A DNA stretch of 64,000 nucleotides from Micromonospora sp. U21 (GTDB lineage Bacteria > Actinomycetota > Actinomycetes > Mycobacteriales > Micromonosporaceae): positions 1 through 64,000 of the forward strand of contig NZ_JAGPYK010000010.1 of the NCBI RefSeq assembly GCF_018070045.1. Direction: 5' to 3'. Below are positions 9,482 through 18,399 of this stretch, piece by piece. The translations under genes and the position numbers were made by a program. The first letter of the stretch is position 1. Each line of letters starts with the position of its first letter. A model generated the notes under the pieces. The model was not told where the DNA came from. It made no database searches and saw only the letters and a list, made by a program, of their open reading frames with translations.

Positions 9482-11365
9482 ATGTCAATGCCAGAAGCTG
9501 AGGCCGAGACGCATCCGGTAGCCGCCGCCTCCGATGGCGACGGACCGGGGCCGTTCGGCCGGTGGCTCCGGGCCGACCGGGTGCGTGCGGTCGCGATGGC
9601 CCTCATCGTCGTGTCCGTCGCCTGGCGCGCCGGCCTCGCCACCCGTGGCTGGTTCTCCCAGGACGAGTTCGTGATCGCCGCCCAGGTCCTCGACACGCGG
9701 CTGGACGCGGATTACCTCCTGCGTACCTTCAACAACCACCTCATGCCGGGCGGCCTGCTGGTTGCGTGGGCGATGGTGCGAGCGGCCGGCTTCGTCAGCT
9801 GGCCGTGGGTGCTGCTGTTGGCGGTTGGCCAGGCGGCGGTCGGCATCGCCCTCTACCGGTTGCTGCGTGACCTGCTCCGGCCGGGTTGGGGCCTGCTCAT
9901 CCCGCTGTGCCTGTACGTATTCAGCCCGCTGACGCTGGAGGTGTCCTCGCTGTGGCTGGTCGGGCTGCTCGTGCTGCCGGTGCAGTTGGCCCTGGTGCTG
10001 GCGGTGGCGGCCCACGTCCGGTATGTGCGAACCGGCCGCCTGCGGCACCTCGTGGTGGTCGCCCTCTGGGTGGTCTTCGGCCTGCTCTTCGACACCAAGG
10101 CACTGCTCATCGTGCCGTTGCTGTTCCTGCTGAGCGTTTTCCTCTTCACGTCGGGCGGCGCGTGGCGCAGCCTGGTGACGGCGATCCGCCGGCACTGGCC
10201 GGCGTGGCTCGTGCTCGGCGTGCTCTCGGGGGCGTACCTGGCGTTCTACCTGACCCGCCCGGCTCGCGAACTGGACGAACCGACATCGGTTGGTCAGGTC
10301 CTCAGCTTCCTCGGTGACCTGGTCGGCGACACCGTCGTACCGGGTCTGCTCGGGGGGCCCTGGCGCTGGACGTACGCCGGCGACGGGCCTCCGCTCGTCT
10401 ACCCGTATGACGTCGCCAAGTGGCTGTCCTGGGCGGTGCTGGTGGCGCTCGTCGTGGTCACTGTCCGGCTGCGCCCGTCGGCCGGTCGGGCCTGGCTGCT
10501 GCTCGTGTGCTACCTCGGGCTGGTCGCCACGCTCTTCGCCGTCACCCGGCTCGGCGGCCCGCTCGGCCCACTCGTCGGCATCATCCCCCGGTACGTCGCC
10601 GACGTGATGCTGGTCGCGGCGATCTGTGTCGGTGTGGCCCTGCTCGGGACGAGGGACGCCAACGAGGACGACGTGGCTACGTGGCCGGTGCCCACCGTCC
10701 TGCGGGAACCGGGCGCCTTCGCGGTCGGCCTGGTCTCGATGATCGTCCTTCTGGCCACCATCGGGGTGGGCACCCTGTGGAGCACGGCCCGATTCGGGGA
10801 CAACTGGAGTACCAAGCACGGACGGGAGTACCTCGCGACGGCGCAGGCCGAGCTGGCCGCCGCGCCGCCGGGGACGGTCTTTCTGGACGCCACCGTCCCG
10901 GACCGTGTCGTCGCCGGGTACTTCTGGCCGGACAACCTCCAGTCGCACTTCTTCCGCCCGGCGGACCGCCGGCCCACGTTCGTGACGGAGGCCGAGAAGC
11001 CGTCGATGTTCGACGAGAACGGCCGGATCCGTCCGGTCGCGGTCCAGGGGCGAAAGATCCTGCCCGGTCCGGTGCCCGACTGTGGGCACCTGGCGGAGAG
11101 CGGCCGGCCCGCCCGGATCCCGCTGGACGGGTACCTGGAGGAGTGGCCGTACGTGCTGCACTTCGGCTACCTCAGCTCGGGCGACTCCACCGCAGTGGTC
11201 CGGCTCGGAAACGCCGCCCGGGAGATCACCCTGCGGCGCGGGCTGAACGAGGTGTTCTTCCTGCTGGAGGGTGCCGGGAGCGCCGTCGAGGTCACCATCC
11301 AGGGCCCGGCAGTGGGGGTGTGCACCAATCTGCTCACCGTCGGCCGGGCGGTGCCGGCACCGTGA
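9482..11365 (+). CDS. polytopic membrane protein, GT-C glycosyltransferase-like
   Basis: 627 residues with about ten transmembrane helices in the first 430, then a soluble exported C-terminal domain of about 200 residues. The first exported loop holds WFSQDEFVIAAQ, with the Asp-Glu pair typical of the catalytic loop of polyprenyl-phosphate-sugar (GT-C) transferases. The C-terminal part (FWPDNLQSHFFRP...) matches nothing I recognise. The stop codon abuts the ATG of the next gene with no gap, so the pair forms an operon. It reads away from the AftD-like gene across a 161-nt promoter region. Sugar transfer on the outer membrane face is inference. Confidence 0.7.
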   Translation: MSMPEAEAETHPVAAASDGDGPGPFGRWLRADRVRAVAMALIVVSVAWRAGLATRGWFSQDEFVIAAQVLDTRLDADYLLRTFNNHLMPGGLLVAWAMVRAAGFVSWPWVLLLAVGQAAVGIALYRLLRDLLRPGWGLLIPLCLYVFSPLTLEVSSLWLVGLLVLPVQLALVLAVAAHVRYVRTGRLRHLVVVALWVVFGLLFDTKALLIVPLLFLLSVFLFTSGGAWRSLVTAIRRHWPAWLVLGVLSGAYLAFYLTRPARELDEPTSVGQVLSFLGDLVGDTVVPGLLGGPWRWTYAGDGPPLVYPYDVAKWLSWAVLVALVVVTVRLRPSAGRAWLLLVCYLGLVATLFAVTRLGGPLGPLVGIIPRYVADVMLVAAICVGVALLGTRDANEDDVATWPVPTVLREPGAFAVGLVSMIVLLATIGVGTLWSTARFGDNWSTKHGREYLATAQAELAAAPPGTVFLDATVPDRVVAGYFWPDNLQSHFFRPADRRPTFVTEAEKPSMFDENGRIRPVAVQGRKILPGPVPDCGHLAESGRPARIPLDGYLEEWPYVLHFGYLSSGDSTAVVRLGNAAREITLRRGLNEVFFLLEGAGSAVEVTIQGPAVGVCTNLLTVGRAVPAP

Positions 11366-13075
11366 ATGGTTGAGCCACACGTCGGCGTCGACCCCCCACC
11401 GAGCCGGCCGGCCCGGGACACGCTGCCGCTGTACGCCGTCGCGGCGGTCGTCACGGTGCTGGTGCTCGCCCCGCTCGCGGCACCGGGGTACGCGTTGCTG
11501 TACGACATGGTGTTCGTACCCCGCCAGCCGCTGAGCTGGGATCTCGTCGCCCCGGCGCAGAGCCTGCCCCGGGCGGTGCCGATGGACGCGCTGGTCTCGC
11601 TGGTCACTCAGCTCGTCCCGGGCTGGTTGGTGCAGAGGCTGGTGCTCGGAGGGGCCATCGTCCTGGCCGCGGTCGGCGCCGGCCGGCTGGTGCCGACCGA
11701 TCGGCGTGCGGTCCGGCTGTTCGCCGCGGTGGCGTACGCGTGGGCGCCCTACCTCGCCGAGCGGCTGCTGATCGGGCAGTGGGGGCTGCTCATCGCGTAC
11801 GCCGCCCTGCCCTGGTTGGTGCGGGCCGCGTTGGACCTGCGGGCGGGACGCGACGGCGCGCTCGCCCGGGTGGTGCTCGCCGCGGCGCCGGCCGCCATCA
11901 CCCCGACCGGCGGGTTGATCGCGCTGGGCACGGTGATCCTGCTCGTTCCCGACCGGACGCGCCCGCGCCGATCGGCACTCGCGGTGGCCGGTGTCGCGCT
12001 GCTGAACGCCCCCTGGGTGACCGCAGCCCTGGTGACCGGTGCCGGCGGTTCCTCCGACCCGGCCGGGGTGGCGGCGTTCGCGACGCGCTCCGAGAACTGG
12101 GCCGGCCCGCTGGTGGCGCTCGCGGGTACCGGCGGCATCTGGAACGCGCAGGCCACGCCCGCCAGTCGCGCCGCCCCGCTGGTGCCGCTGGCGACCCTGG
12201 TACTGCTGATCCTGGCCGGCGTCGGTGCCGGGCTGCTGCGCCGCCGGCTGCCCCCGGGCGCGGCGGTGCGGCTGGCGCTGCTCGCCGGCACCGCCTACCT
12301 CCTGGCCGCCCTCGGGGTGCTCCCCGGCGGGGACGCCGCGCTGCGCTGGGCGGTGGTGCACCTGCCGGGGGCGGGGTTGCTCCGCGATGGCCAGAAGCTC
12401 CTGGCCCCGTACGCCTTGCTGCTGGTGGTCTGCGCGGCGCTGGGTGCCGAGCGGCTGGTGGCCCGGATCGACCGGGAGGTGGCGGGGGTGGTCCTGGTCG
12501 GCCTGCTGTTCCTGCCGGTGGCCGTGATGCCGGATCTCGCGTTCGGCGGTGCCGGTCGGCTTCGTCCGGTGAACTATCCGGCGGACTGGCGGGTGGTCGC
12601 CGAGCGTGTGGCCGACGAACCGGGTGAGATCCTCGCGCTGCCGCTGAGTGCCTACCGGGCGTACCCGTGGAACCCCGGCCGGGTCGTCCTGGACCCGGCG
12701 CCCCGCTACCTGCCCGGGACGGTGCTGACCGACGACACGCTCCGGGTCGGCGACGTCGCGGTGGCCGGTGAGAATCCACGGCTTCGTGAGGTGCGCCGGC
12801 TGCTGGCCGACGGACGGCCCGTCTCGGCCACCGGCGTGCGCTGGGTGGTGGTGCAGCACCATCTCCCCGGCAGCGTGGACCCGGCCGCGCTCGCCGACCT
12901 CCAGATCGTCCACGAGGGACCGTTCCTGACGCTCTACCGCAATCCGGCTGTGTCGTCCGGGCCGGTGGCGTCGGGGCACGCTCGGTGGGCTGTGGTGGCG
13001 GCGCTGGGTGCTGCCCTCTTGTTGTGCGTGGCTGCCATCTTTTCGGCGCTACACCGGCGGCCTACCGCGTGGTAA
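11366..13075 (+). CDS. polytopic membrane protein of the envelope glycan locus
   Basis: 569 residues with about 12 hydrophobic segments and a short exported part (about 390-530) before a last helix. The start ATG follows the previous stop TGA directly. Size and position fit the conserved transmembrane proteins near aftD in mycobacteria (the 576-residue Rv0226c is of similar size), though homology could not be tested. Helices in pairs with WDLVAPAQSLPRAVPMDALV in the first loop suggest a GT-C or flippase-type fold. No catalytic motif is certain. Confidence 0.65.
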   Translation: MVEPHVGVDPPPSRPARDTLPLYAVAAVVTVLVLAPLAAPGYALLYDMVFVPRQPLSWDLVAPAQSLPRAVPMDALVSLVTQLVPGWLVQRLVLGGAIVLAAVGAGRLVPTDRRAVRLFAAVAYAWAPYLAERLLIGQWGLLIAYAALPWLVRAALDLRAGRDGALARVVLAAAPAAITPTGGLIALGTVILLVPDRTRPRRSALAVAGVALLNAPWVTAALVTGAGGSSDPAGVAAFATRSENWAGPLVALAGTGGIWNAQATPASRAAPLVPLATLVLLILAGVGAGLLRRRLPPGAAVRLALLAGTAYLLAALGVLPGGDAALRWAVVHLPGAGLLRDGQKLLAPYALLLVVCAALGAERLVARIDREVAGVVLVGLLFLPVAVMPDLAFGGAGRLRPVNYPADWRVVAERVADEPGEILALPLSAYRAYPWNPGRVVLDPAPRYLPGTVLTDDTLRVGDVAVAGENPRLREVRRLLADGRPVSATGVRWVVVQHHLPGSVDPAALADLQIVHEGPFLTLYRNPAVSSGPVASGHARWAVVAALGAALLLCVAAIFSALHRRPTAW

Positions 13076-13110
13076 CGTCCGCTCGCACGTCTCGCCATTG
13101 GAGGATTGGC

Positions 13111-13305
13111 ATGCGTAGAACCCTGACCCTGGTCGTGTCCGGCCTGGTGGCGGCGTTGCTGGGGATCCTGGCCCTCGGTGGGCTCTCGGCCGCCGCGACC
13201 GCCACCGACGACGAGGCCGCCACCGAGGCCAGGAACGTTTCGGAAGCGGCCAAGCGGGCCGGAAAGCAGGACCCGTACGCCCCCGAGGTTTACGGCACCA
13301 GGTAG
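13111..13305 (+). CDS. DUF2613 small membrane-anchored peptide
   Basis: 64 residues: a basic start, one transmembrane segment (about 7-28), and a short outside tail ending DPYAPEVYGTR. The terminal YGxR and the size fit DUF2613. In M. tuberculosis a DUF2613 gene (Rv0236A) lies beside aftD, so presence here supports the AftD assignment. GGAGGA lies 7 nt before the ATG. The function of the family is unknown; an accessory role for the arabinosyltransferase is inference. Its 3' end overlaps the convergent glycosyltransferase by 16 nt. Confidence 0.75.
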   Translation: MRRTLTLVVSGLVAALLGILALGGLSAAATATDDEAATEARNVSEAAKRAGKQDPYAPEVYGTR

Positions 13306-14486
13306 GACGGCTCGCCCCGCCGCTGTACCGGGCGGGGCGATTCCGCGCCCTCCAGCAGGGCCGCGAAGCGTCCACCCGCGGCCTGCCAGGTGAAGCTCGC
13401 CGCGTGCTCCCGGGCCTCGACGCCCATCTCTCGCCGCATCTCGTCCTCGTGCAGCAGCAGGCGCACCTTCGCGAGGTAGTCGTCGATGTCGTCGGCCAGC
13501 AGGCCGGTGCGTCCGTCGACGACCGCTTCGGCGACGCCGCCGGCTTCCCGGAACGCCACCGTGGGCGTACCCGCCGATCCCGCCTCCACGATCGTCAGAC
13601 CCCAGCCCTCCTTGAGCGACGGGGTCAGCGCCACCCAGGCCGAGGCGAGCAGGGCGGCCTTCTCCTCCTCCGTCACGAAGCCCCGGAAGTCCACCCGCTC
13701 GGTGATGTCCAGCTCTGCGGCGAGCTCTCGCAGGTGCGGCTCCCACCAGCCCTGGCCGGCGACGACCAGCCGTAGCTGAGGCAGGTCGTCGGTCAGGGCG
13801 GCCACCGCCCGCAGCGCCACCTCCACCCGCTTGTGCGGCACCAGCCGGCCCAGCGTCACGAGCAGCGGGAACGGCGACCGTTCGGCGTCGGTGCGGGGCA
13901 GCCCGGGCGTGCCGTTGTACACCACCGCGCACTGCTCCGGCGGTACGCCGAGGGTGGCCAGCTCCCTCCGGGTGGCCTCGGAGACGGTGACGTAGCGGCA
14001 CCGCCGGTAGAGGCGTACGGCGAGCGACGACTCGACCCACCAACCGATCCGGGCGGCCCACTGCGGGAGGACCACCGGCCACTGCTCGCGGTGCACGTGG
14101 TGGATCAGCCGGACCACCGGTCGCCGTGCCCACAGCGGAGCGAGGAACGGCAGGCCGTTGCAGACGTCGACCAGGACGTCGGGCCGGCCGCCCCGACGCG
14201 CCGCCAGCGGACCCAGGCCCAGCGCGCCGGCCAGGTAGCAGAGAGCCGCCCAGAGGTAGACCGTGTGCCGGCCGCCGCGGCGCACCAGCCGTACGCCCGC
14301 CCCGTTGACCTCGTCTGCGGGGGCCTGGGTGTGGGCGGCGCAGAACAACGTGGCGCGGAAACCGCGCGCCACGAGCTCGGCGGCGACGCGTTCCACGTAC
14401 ACCTCAGAACCGCCACCCTCAGGGTTGCGGGTGTCCCGCCAATTGAGAAACAGCACGTGCCCCGGCACGTCGACGCAACGCTGCAC
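13290..14486 (-). CDS. GT4 family glycosyltransferase
   Basis: 398 residues with two Rossmann-like domains. The N-terminal loop is NWRDTRNPEGGGSEVYVE (glycine-rich, acceptor side). The C-terminal donor site has TLGRLVPHKRVEVALRA and the E-x7-E pair in PSLKEGWGLTIVEAGSAG (about 310-330). These enzymes transfer a sugar from a nucleotide donor with retention, in the cytoplasm. The GTG at 14486 gives the family's usual short lead before the first strand. Mycobacterial aftD regions also hold a GT4 gene (Rv0225) near the methyltransferase and DUF3068 genes. The sugar is not predictable. Confidence 0.85.
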   Translation of the reverse strand: MQRCVDVPGHVLFLNWRDTRNPEGGGSEVYVERVAAELVARGFRATLFCAAHTQAPADEVNGAGVRLVRRGGRHTVYLWAALCYLAGALGLGPLAARRGGRPDVLVDVCNGLPFLAPLWARRPVVRLIHHVHREQWPVVLPQWAARIGWWVESSLAVRLYRRCRYVTVSEATRRELATLGVPPEQCAVVYNGTPGLPRTDAERSPFPLLVTLGRLVPHKRVEVALRAVAALTDDLPQLRLVVAGQGWWEPHLRELAAELDITERVDFRGFVTEEEKAALLASAWVALTPSLKEGWGLTIVEAGSAGTPTVAFREAGGVAEAVVDGRTGLLADDIDDYLAKVRLLLHEDEMRREMGVEAREHAASFTWQAAGGRFAALLEGAESPRPVQRRGEPSYLVP

Positions 14487-14574
14487 GCGAACCCTACTCT
14501 CAGGTAATTTAGCGACGCGCGTCACACTAGGGGCTGGGAGTCGCGGCCGGCAATCCCCGAGAAGCCAGCGCCGC

Positions 14575-15834
14575 TCAGCCTGACGTGCCGGCCGTCGGTG
14601 CCGCAGCGCCCGTTTCGACGGTGGGCGGAGGGCCCGGGGAGGCCGCTGCGGCGGCGGACACCGGCTCGGGCCCACGCGGCCCGGGGCCCCGCTGCGAGCC
14701 GAGGAGCTGGATGGGTCGCTCGACGCCGTAGTAGCTGGCCGCGGCGTACGCCAGACCGAAGAGCATGGTGAGGGCGAAGGTGCTGAGCAGCCCGCCGGTG
14801 AACAGCGGCCGGTCGTCCAGCAGGTAGATGAGCTCCAGGACCAGCGGGTGCCAGAGGAACAGGCCGTAGGAGACCACGCCGAGCCACCGGGAGGGGCCGC
14901 TGCTGAGGGCCTGCTTGACCCGGGTCGGCCCACCGAATGCCACCGGAATCAGGATCAGCGACGCGATCGCGACGTACAGAGTCAGCTTGACGGCGAACTC
15001 GGCGACTGTCGGTCCGGCGAGGTCGCGGGGGCCGGCGACGGGCGTCGTTGCGATGGCCAGCAGGCCGGCGGCCGCCACCCAGCAGGCGACCGGCGCCGAG
15101 GCGAGGTCGTCCAGTACCCGGAAGACGGCGGGCGCGGTCCCGGTCCGCAGCGCGACGTGCGCCGCACCCAGGGCCATGCCCGCGCTGAACCAGCCCGCGT
15201 ACGAGGGGAACCACGTGGTGTGCAGGCCCATGTCGAGCCGGCCGATCGCCATCAGGGTAAGCCAGCCCGCCGTCACCAACACTCCCGCGCCGGCAATCAT
15301 GACGGTCCGGACAGGACGCCATGACCGCCCCACGGCGAGCGCGGCGACCAGCGGCAGGATCAGGTAGAACACGACCTCGGTGGCGAGGCTCCAGGTCTGG
15401 CTGAGCCCGTAGCGCAGCTGACCGGCCTCGTAGATCTGGGTGAAGGTGAGGTGCCGGATCCAGTCACCGGCGGAGACCGGCCGGTTCTGCGGCAGGACGA
15501 TCAGGCAGACCACCACCGCCAGCCAGTAGGCCGGCAGGATCCGCAGACCCCGACGCCAGAGATACCGCGCGGCGCGCGGCCGGGGCCGGCCCGTCGCGAT
15601 GTTGGAAGCCCAGGGCCGGAACAGCAGGAATCCCGAGAGCACGAAGAAGATGGCGACGCCGACGTCCAGCCGAGCGAGCCAGCCGCCCCACTGGGCGTTC
15701 ATGGTGACGGCGGTCTGGAATCCGACGTGGTGACCGACGACCGCAATGGCGCCGATCGCACGCAGCGCGTCGAGCGCGGGGAGTCGGCCGGTGACCGAAG
15801 GCTCCGACGCGGTTGGCGCGGCGGCTGTGGACAT
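14575..15834 (-). CDS. acyltransferase 3 family membrane protein (OafA/YrhL-like)
   Basis: 419 residues with about ten helices. The first helix begins RLPALDALRAIGAIAVVGHHVGF, the typical acyltransferase-3 start with the conserved His. FFVLSGFLLFRPWA, RRGLRILPAYWLA and SLATEVVFYLILPL are further family landmarks. The Ala/Pro-rich tail of about 50 residues is cytoplasmic. Such proteins O-acylate envelope sugars or lipids. Neighbours point to an acyl group on the locus's glycan. The equivalent mycobacterial gene is Rv0228. It is divergent from the DUF3068 gene with 111 nt between. Confidence 0.88.
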   Translation of the reverse strand: MSTAAAPTASEPSVTGRLPALDALRAIGAIAVVGHHVGFQTAVTMNAQWGGWLARLDVGVAIFFVLSGFLLFRPWASNIATGRPRPRAARYLWRRGLRILPAYWLAVVVCLIVLPQNRPVSAGDWIRHLTFTQIYEAGQLRYGLSQTWSLATEVVFYLILPLVAALAVGRSWRPVRTVMIAGAGVLVTAGWLTLMAIGRLDMGLHTTWFPSYAGWFSAGMALGAAHVALRTGTAPAVFRVLDDLASAPVACWVAAAGLLAIATTPVAGPRDLAGPTVAEFAVKLTLYVAIASLILIPVAFGGPTRVKQALSSGPSRWLGVVSYGLFLWHPLVLELIYLLDDRPLFTGGLLSTFALTMLFGLAYAAASYYGVERPIQLLGSQRGPGPRGPEPVSAAAAASPGPPPTVETGAAAPTAGTSG

Positions 15835-15945
15835 CTGGACATCCAGGGGGTCGCTTTGAAGGTGACCGGGGAGTAACCTCCCGCCATGTTAAGGATCGGG
15901 TGCCCCGGACAACAGGTCGTAGGGCGGCAGGTTACAGGAGGATGA

Positions 15946-17154
15946 GTGAAGCTTCGCGTGGGCGCCGCGCTCTTCGGGCTCGGCGTCTTATTGCTGGTCT
16001 TCGCGGCCGGGCTGCCGTTCTACGTGGCCCCCGCCGTGACAAAGCTCCCCTATGACCTCGAACCGACGACGTCCATCGCCGAAGCGAAGGACGCCAGGTT
16101 CCTGAAGATCACCGCCACCGGAAGCTCGGTGAGCATCGAGGTCCCGCAGGCCACCCTGCTGTCCAACGTGGAGGTCATTCCGCAGCCGGACGACACGAAG
16201 GAGCGGCTGCCGAAGGAACTCAAGGGCGACGCGGTGATCTGGGACGTTTACCAGACGGTCAGGCGTGCCGACAACGAGGATGTGGTCAGCCAGTACAGCA
16301 CCGAGCTCGCGCTCTACCGAATCTCCGGTGCCGCCGCCCCGTGGAAGGACCAGTGGCTCAACGAGACCGGGGCAGATGAGACACCGGTCGGCAACGTGAG
16401 TTACTCCGGCCAGATCTACAAGTTCCCGTTCGGCACTGGAAAGCGGGACTACCAGGTCTTCGACCGTGATCTGAAGCGGGCACTCCCGGCGAAGTTCACC
16501 GGTACCGAGAAGGTCAAGGGCGTCGAGGCGTACCGCTTCGAGCAGCGGATCGAGAACGAGGCGCTGACCACCCCGGAGAGCAGCCTCCAGACGTTGATCG
16601 GCAAGTTCGCTCCCGGCGCCACGAGCGGCCAGATCGTCTACAGCAACACCCGGACGCTCTGGGTCGACCCGGTGACCGGCTCGTACCTGAACGTTCGGGA
16701 GCAGCAGCGCAAGGAGCTGCGCCCGAACACCGGCAGCCCCACCGTTCTGCTGGACGCGGACTTCAACTACACCGACGAGACGGTCAGCAACAGCGTCAAG
16801 ACGGCCAAGGACAATCGTTTCAAGATCGGCCTGATCAGTCTCTGGGGCCCGATCGCCGCCGGTGCCCTCGGCCTGCTCGCTCTCGTCGTCGGCGTCTGGC
16901 TGGTGACGCGGGGCAACGGCGGTAACGCCCGGCACCGCGCCGCCGCGGCGGCCGCCGCACCGGCCGCCGACCCCGCCGAGACTCGGGTGGACCAGGAACC
17001 GGTACGTGACACGGAGACCGCCGGGCAGCCCAGGACCGAGGCCGCGGGCGGTCCGCTGACCGACGAGATCCCGCCAGCGTCAACGAACTGGAAGTCCGAG
17101 GATCCGACGGTGCCGACCCAGCGCCCGGCGCCCGGCGAGGTAGAGCAGCGCTAA
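15946..17154 (+). CDS. DUF3068 (PorA-like) membrane protein
   Basis: 402 residues. A signal-anchor helix (about 7-28) leads to a beta-rich exported domain of about 260 residues, then a second helix (about 297-320, ISLWGPIAAGALGLLALVVG) and an acidic, proline-rich cytoplasmic tail. This two-helix plan is that of DUF3068, sometimes named porin PorA family. AGGAGG lies just before the GTG start. The mycobacterial counterpart (Rv0227c) also lies beside an acyltransferase and a GT4 gene. A role in export or assembly of the envelope glycan is inference. Confidence 0.85.
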   Translation: MKLRVGAALFGLGVLLLVFAAGLPFYVAPAVTKLPYDLEPTTSIAEAKDARFLKITATGSSVSIEVPQATLLSNVEVIPQPDDTKERLPKELKGDAVIWDVYQTVRRADNEDVVSQYSTELALYRISGAAAPWKDQWLNETGADETPVGNVSYSGQIYKFPFGTGKRDYQVFDRDLKRALPAKFTGTEKVKGVEAYRFEQRIENEALTTPESSLQTLIGKFAPGATSGQIVYSNTRTLWVDPVTGSYLNVREQQRKELRPNTGSPTVLLDADFNYTDETVSNSVKTAKDNRFKIGLISLWGPIAAGALGLLALVVGVWLVTRGNGGNARHRAAAAAAAPAADPAETRVDQEPVRDTETAGQPRTEAAGGPLTDEIPPASTNWKSEDPTVPTQRPAPGEVEQR

Positions 17155-17173
17155 CGGGTACGACAGGAAGTAC

Positions 17174-17211
17174 GACTCAGGGGTGGACCGCGATTGGTCC
17201 ACCCCTGAGTC
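17174..17211. terminator. bidirectional terminator
   Basis: GACTCAGGGGTGGACC and GGTCCACCCCTGAGTC form a perfect 16-bp stem with a 6-nt loop. It lies between the convergent DUF3068 and methyltransferase genes and can serve both. Confidence 0.9.
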
Positions 17212-17241
17212 GTCCAGCGGTACCAGCCATGTGTCCGGTCG

Positions 17242-18003
17242 TCAGAGGTGGTCCGGCGGGTGGATCGGTTGGGCGCGGCGCACCGCGTACCGCATGCTCA
17301 CCCAGTCTTCGCTGTACCGCAGATCCCGCCGATGCCCGACGATGTCCCCGTCGTGTGCGGCCATCAGCCGCACCATGTCGGCGTGCGGTACGGCCGTCAT
17401 GTTCATCGGCGCCGGATAGTTGAGCAGGTGGCGCTGCGCCCAGCTGATCAGGCGGAAGGGTGCCACCTGCCAGATGATGCCTCTGGCCGTACGCGCCGGC
17501 TCGGTGGGCAACCCCACGACGGCGATGCCGCCCGGTCGCAGCACGCGCAGGAATTCGGCCAGGTAGTGGTCGATGGCGTGACGCGGCAGGTGCTGCAACA
17601 CCAGGGCGCTGTAGACCAGGTCGAAGTGGCCGTCGGGGAACTGGCTCAGGTCCGGCGCATTGTTCAGGACGAACCGGATGTTCCCGGCGCTCCGGTTCAG
17701 TCGTCGGGCGGCTTCCAGCATGGGCGGGGCGATGTCCACACCGACAACTTCGCCTGCGTGCGGAGCGAGCGCCTGCGACAGCCGTCCGACGCCGCAGCCG
17801 AAGTCGAGCACCCGCTCCCAGCGATTCGGCAGGCCGAGCTCGCGAAGCCAGCCCGTCGTCTCCTCGACGTCGGCGCGGCCGGTGGCCAGGAACTCCTCGA
17901 CGTCCCACTGCCCGCCCCGCTTGCCGGGCTGAACGAGGACGGCCCACAGTGGATCCTCAGTGCCCAATTTGGTCCAGTCGCGTCGCACGTCGTTGAGATC
18001 CAC
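17242..18003 (-). CDS. class I SAM-dependent methyltransferase
   Basis: 253 residues. Motif I is VLDFGCGVGRLS (about 66-77), followed by VVGVDIAPPM (motif II acid) and FDLVYSALVLQHL (motif IV region), then RPGGIAVVGLP. The fold is a complete methyltransferase_11 type. The start is a GTG. The aftD region of mycobacteria has a methyltransferase (Rv0224c) next to the GT4 gene, so a sugar or lipid-sugar substrate is plausible. The substrate cannot be read from sequence. Confidence 0.82.
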   Translation of the reverse strand: MDLNDVRRDWTKLGTEDPLWAVLVQPGKRGGQWDVEEFLATGRADVEETTGWLRELGLPNRWERVLDFGCGVGRLSQALAPHAGEVVGVDIAPPMLEAARRLNRSAGNIRFVLNNAPDLSQFPDGHFDLVYSALVLQHLPRHAIDHYLAEFLRVLRPGGIAVVGLPTEPARTARGIIWQVAPFRLISWAQRHLLNYPAPMNMTAVPHADMVRLMAAHDGDIVGHRRDLRYSEDWVSMRYAVRRAQPIHPPDHL

Positions 18004-18399
18004 GCCGAAACCCTAGGGCACCCGGGCGTCCACCGGGGGCCGGCTGGTTCCCGGTTGCCGGGCTATGGGCGAGCGGGTCTCCGACCTGCGCACTTTACAT
18101 CCGTTACTTAATTGTAATCCGTCGATGCTCTGCGACTCTCCGTTTTTCCGACCCGAGGTTATGCCACCTTTGTCACTCCCTAGGGCTTCTCGCCGCATGG
18201 TGACTTCGACGTTCGGTGACGTCGTCCTGCTCGTGGGTCACCCTCGTGTTACCGCCCGGTAATCAGGGGGGTTGTGAGCTGCACCGCGACGGGTGCACGA
18301 TCAGGCTCGATCGTTACCCGCCGGTAACAGATGACGGGCCCGGTGCGGGCCGCCTGTCCGGGACCGGCCACCCGCGCGCATCCGGTTGAGGAGGAACCC
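18004..18399 (+). promoter_or_regulatory. 396-nt regulatory region with two TTACC/GGTAA palindromes
   Basis: No gene is seen here. TTACCGCCCGGTAA at 18249-18262 and GTTACCCGCCGGTAAC at 18313-18328 are two related palindromes with centres 65 nt apart, about six helical turns. A third repeat, TGCACC/GGTGCA at 18280-18297, lies between them. GAGGAGGAAC precedes the GTG of the DUF6230 gene. The paired sites look like operators of a TetR- or GntR-type regulator for the DUF6230/DUF6114 operon. Confidence 0.55.

Noticed and set aside
9485-12979. 1164-codon open frame on the minus strand
   Set aside because: It is the antisense shadow of two multi-helix proteins, rich in Gln, Arg, His and Pro with no recognisable domain. 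Long antisense frames are expected at this GC content.
3601-18003. Secondary-metabolite gene cluster
   Set aside because: Glycosyltransferase, methyltransferase and acyltransferase genes are present, but there is no PKS, NRPS, terpene or RiPP core. The gene set fits an envelope glycan locus.
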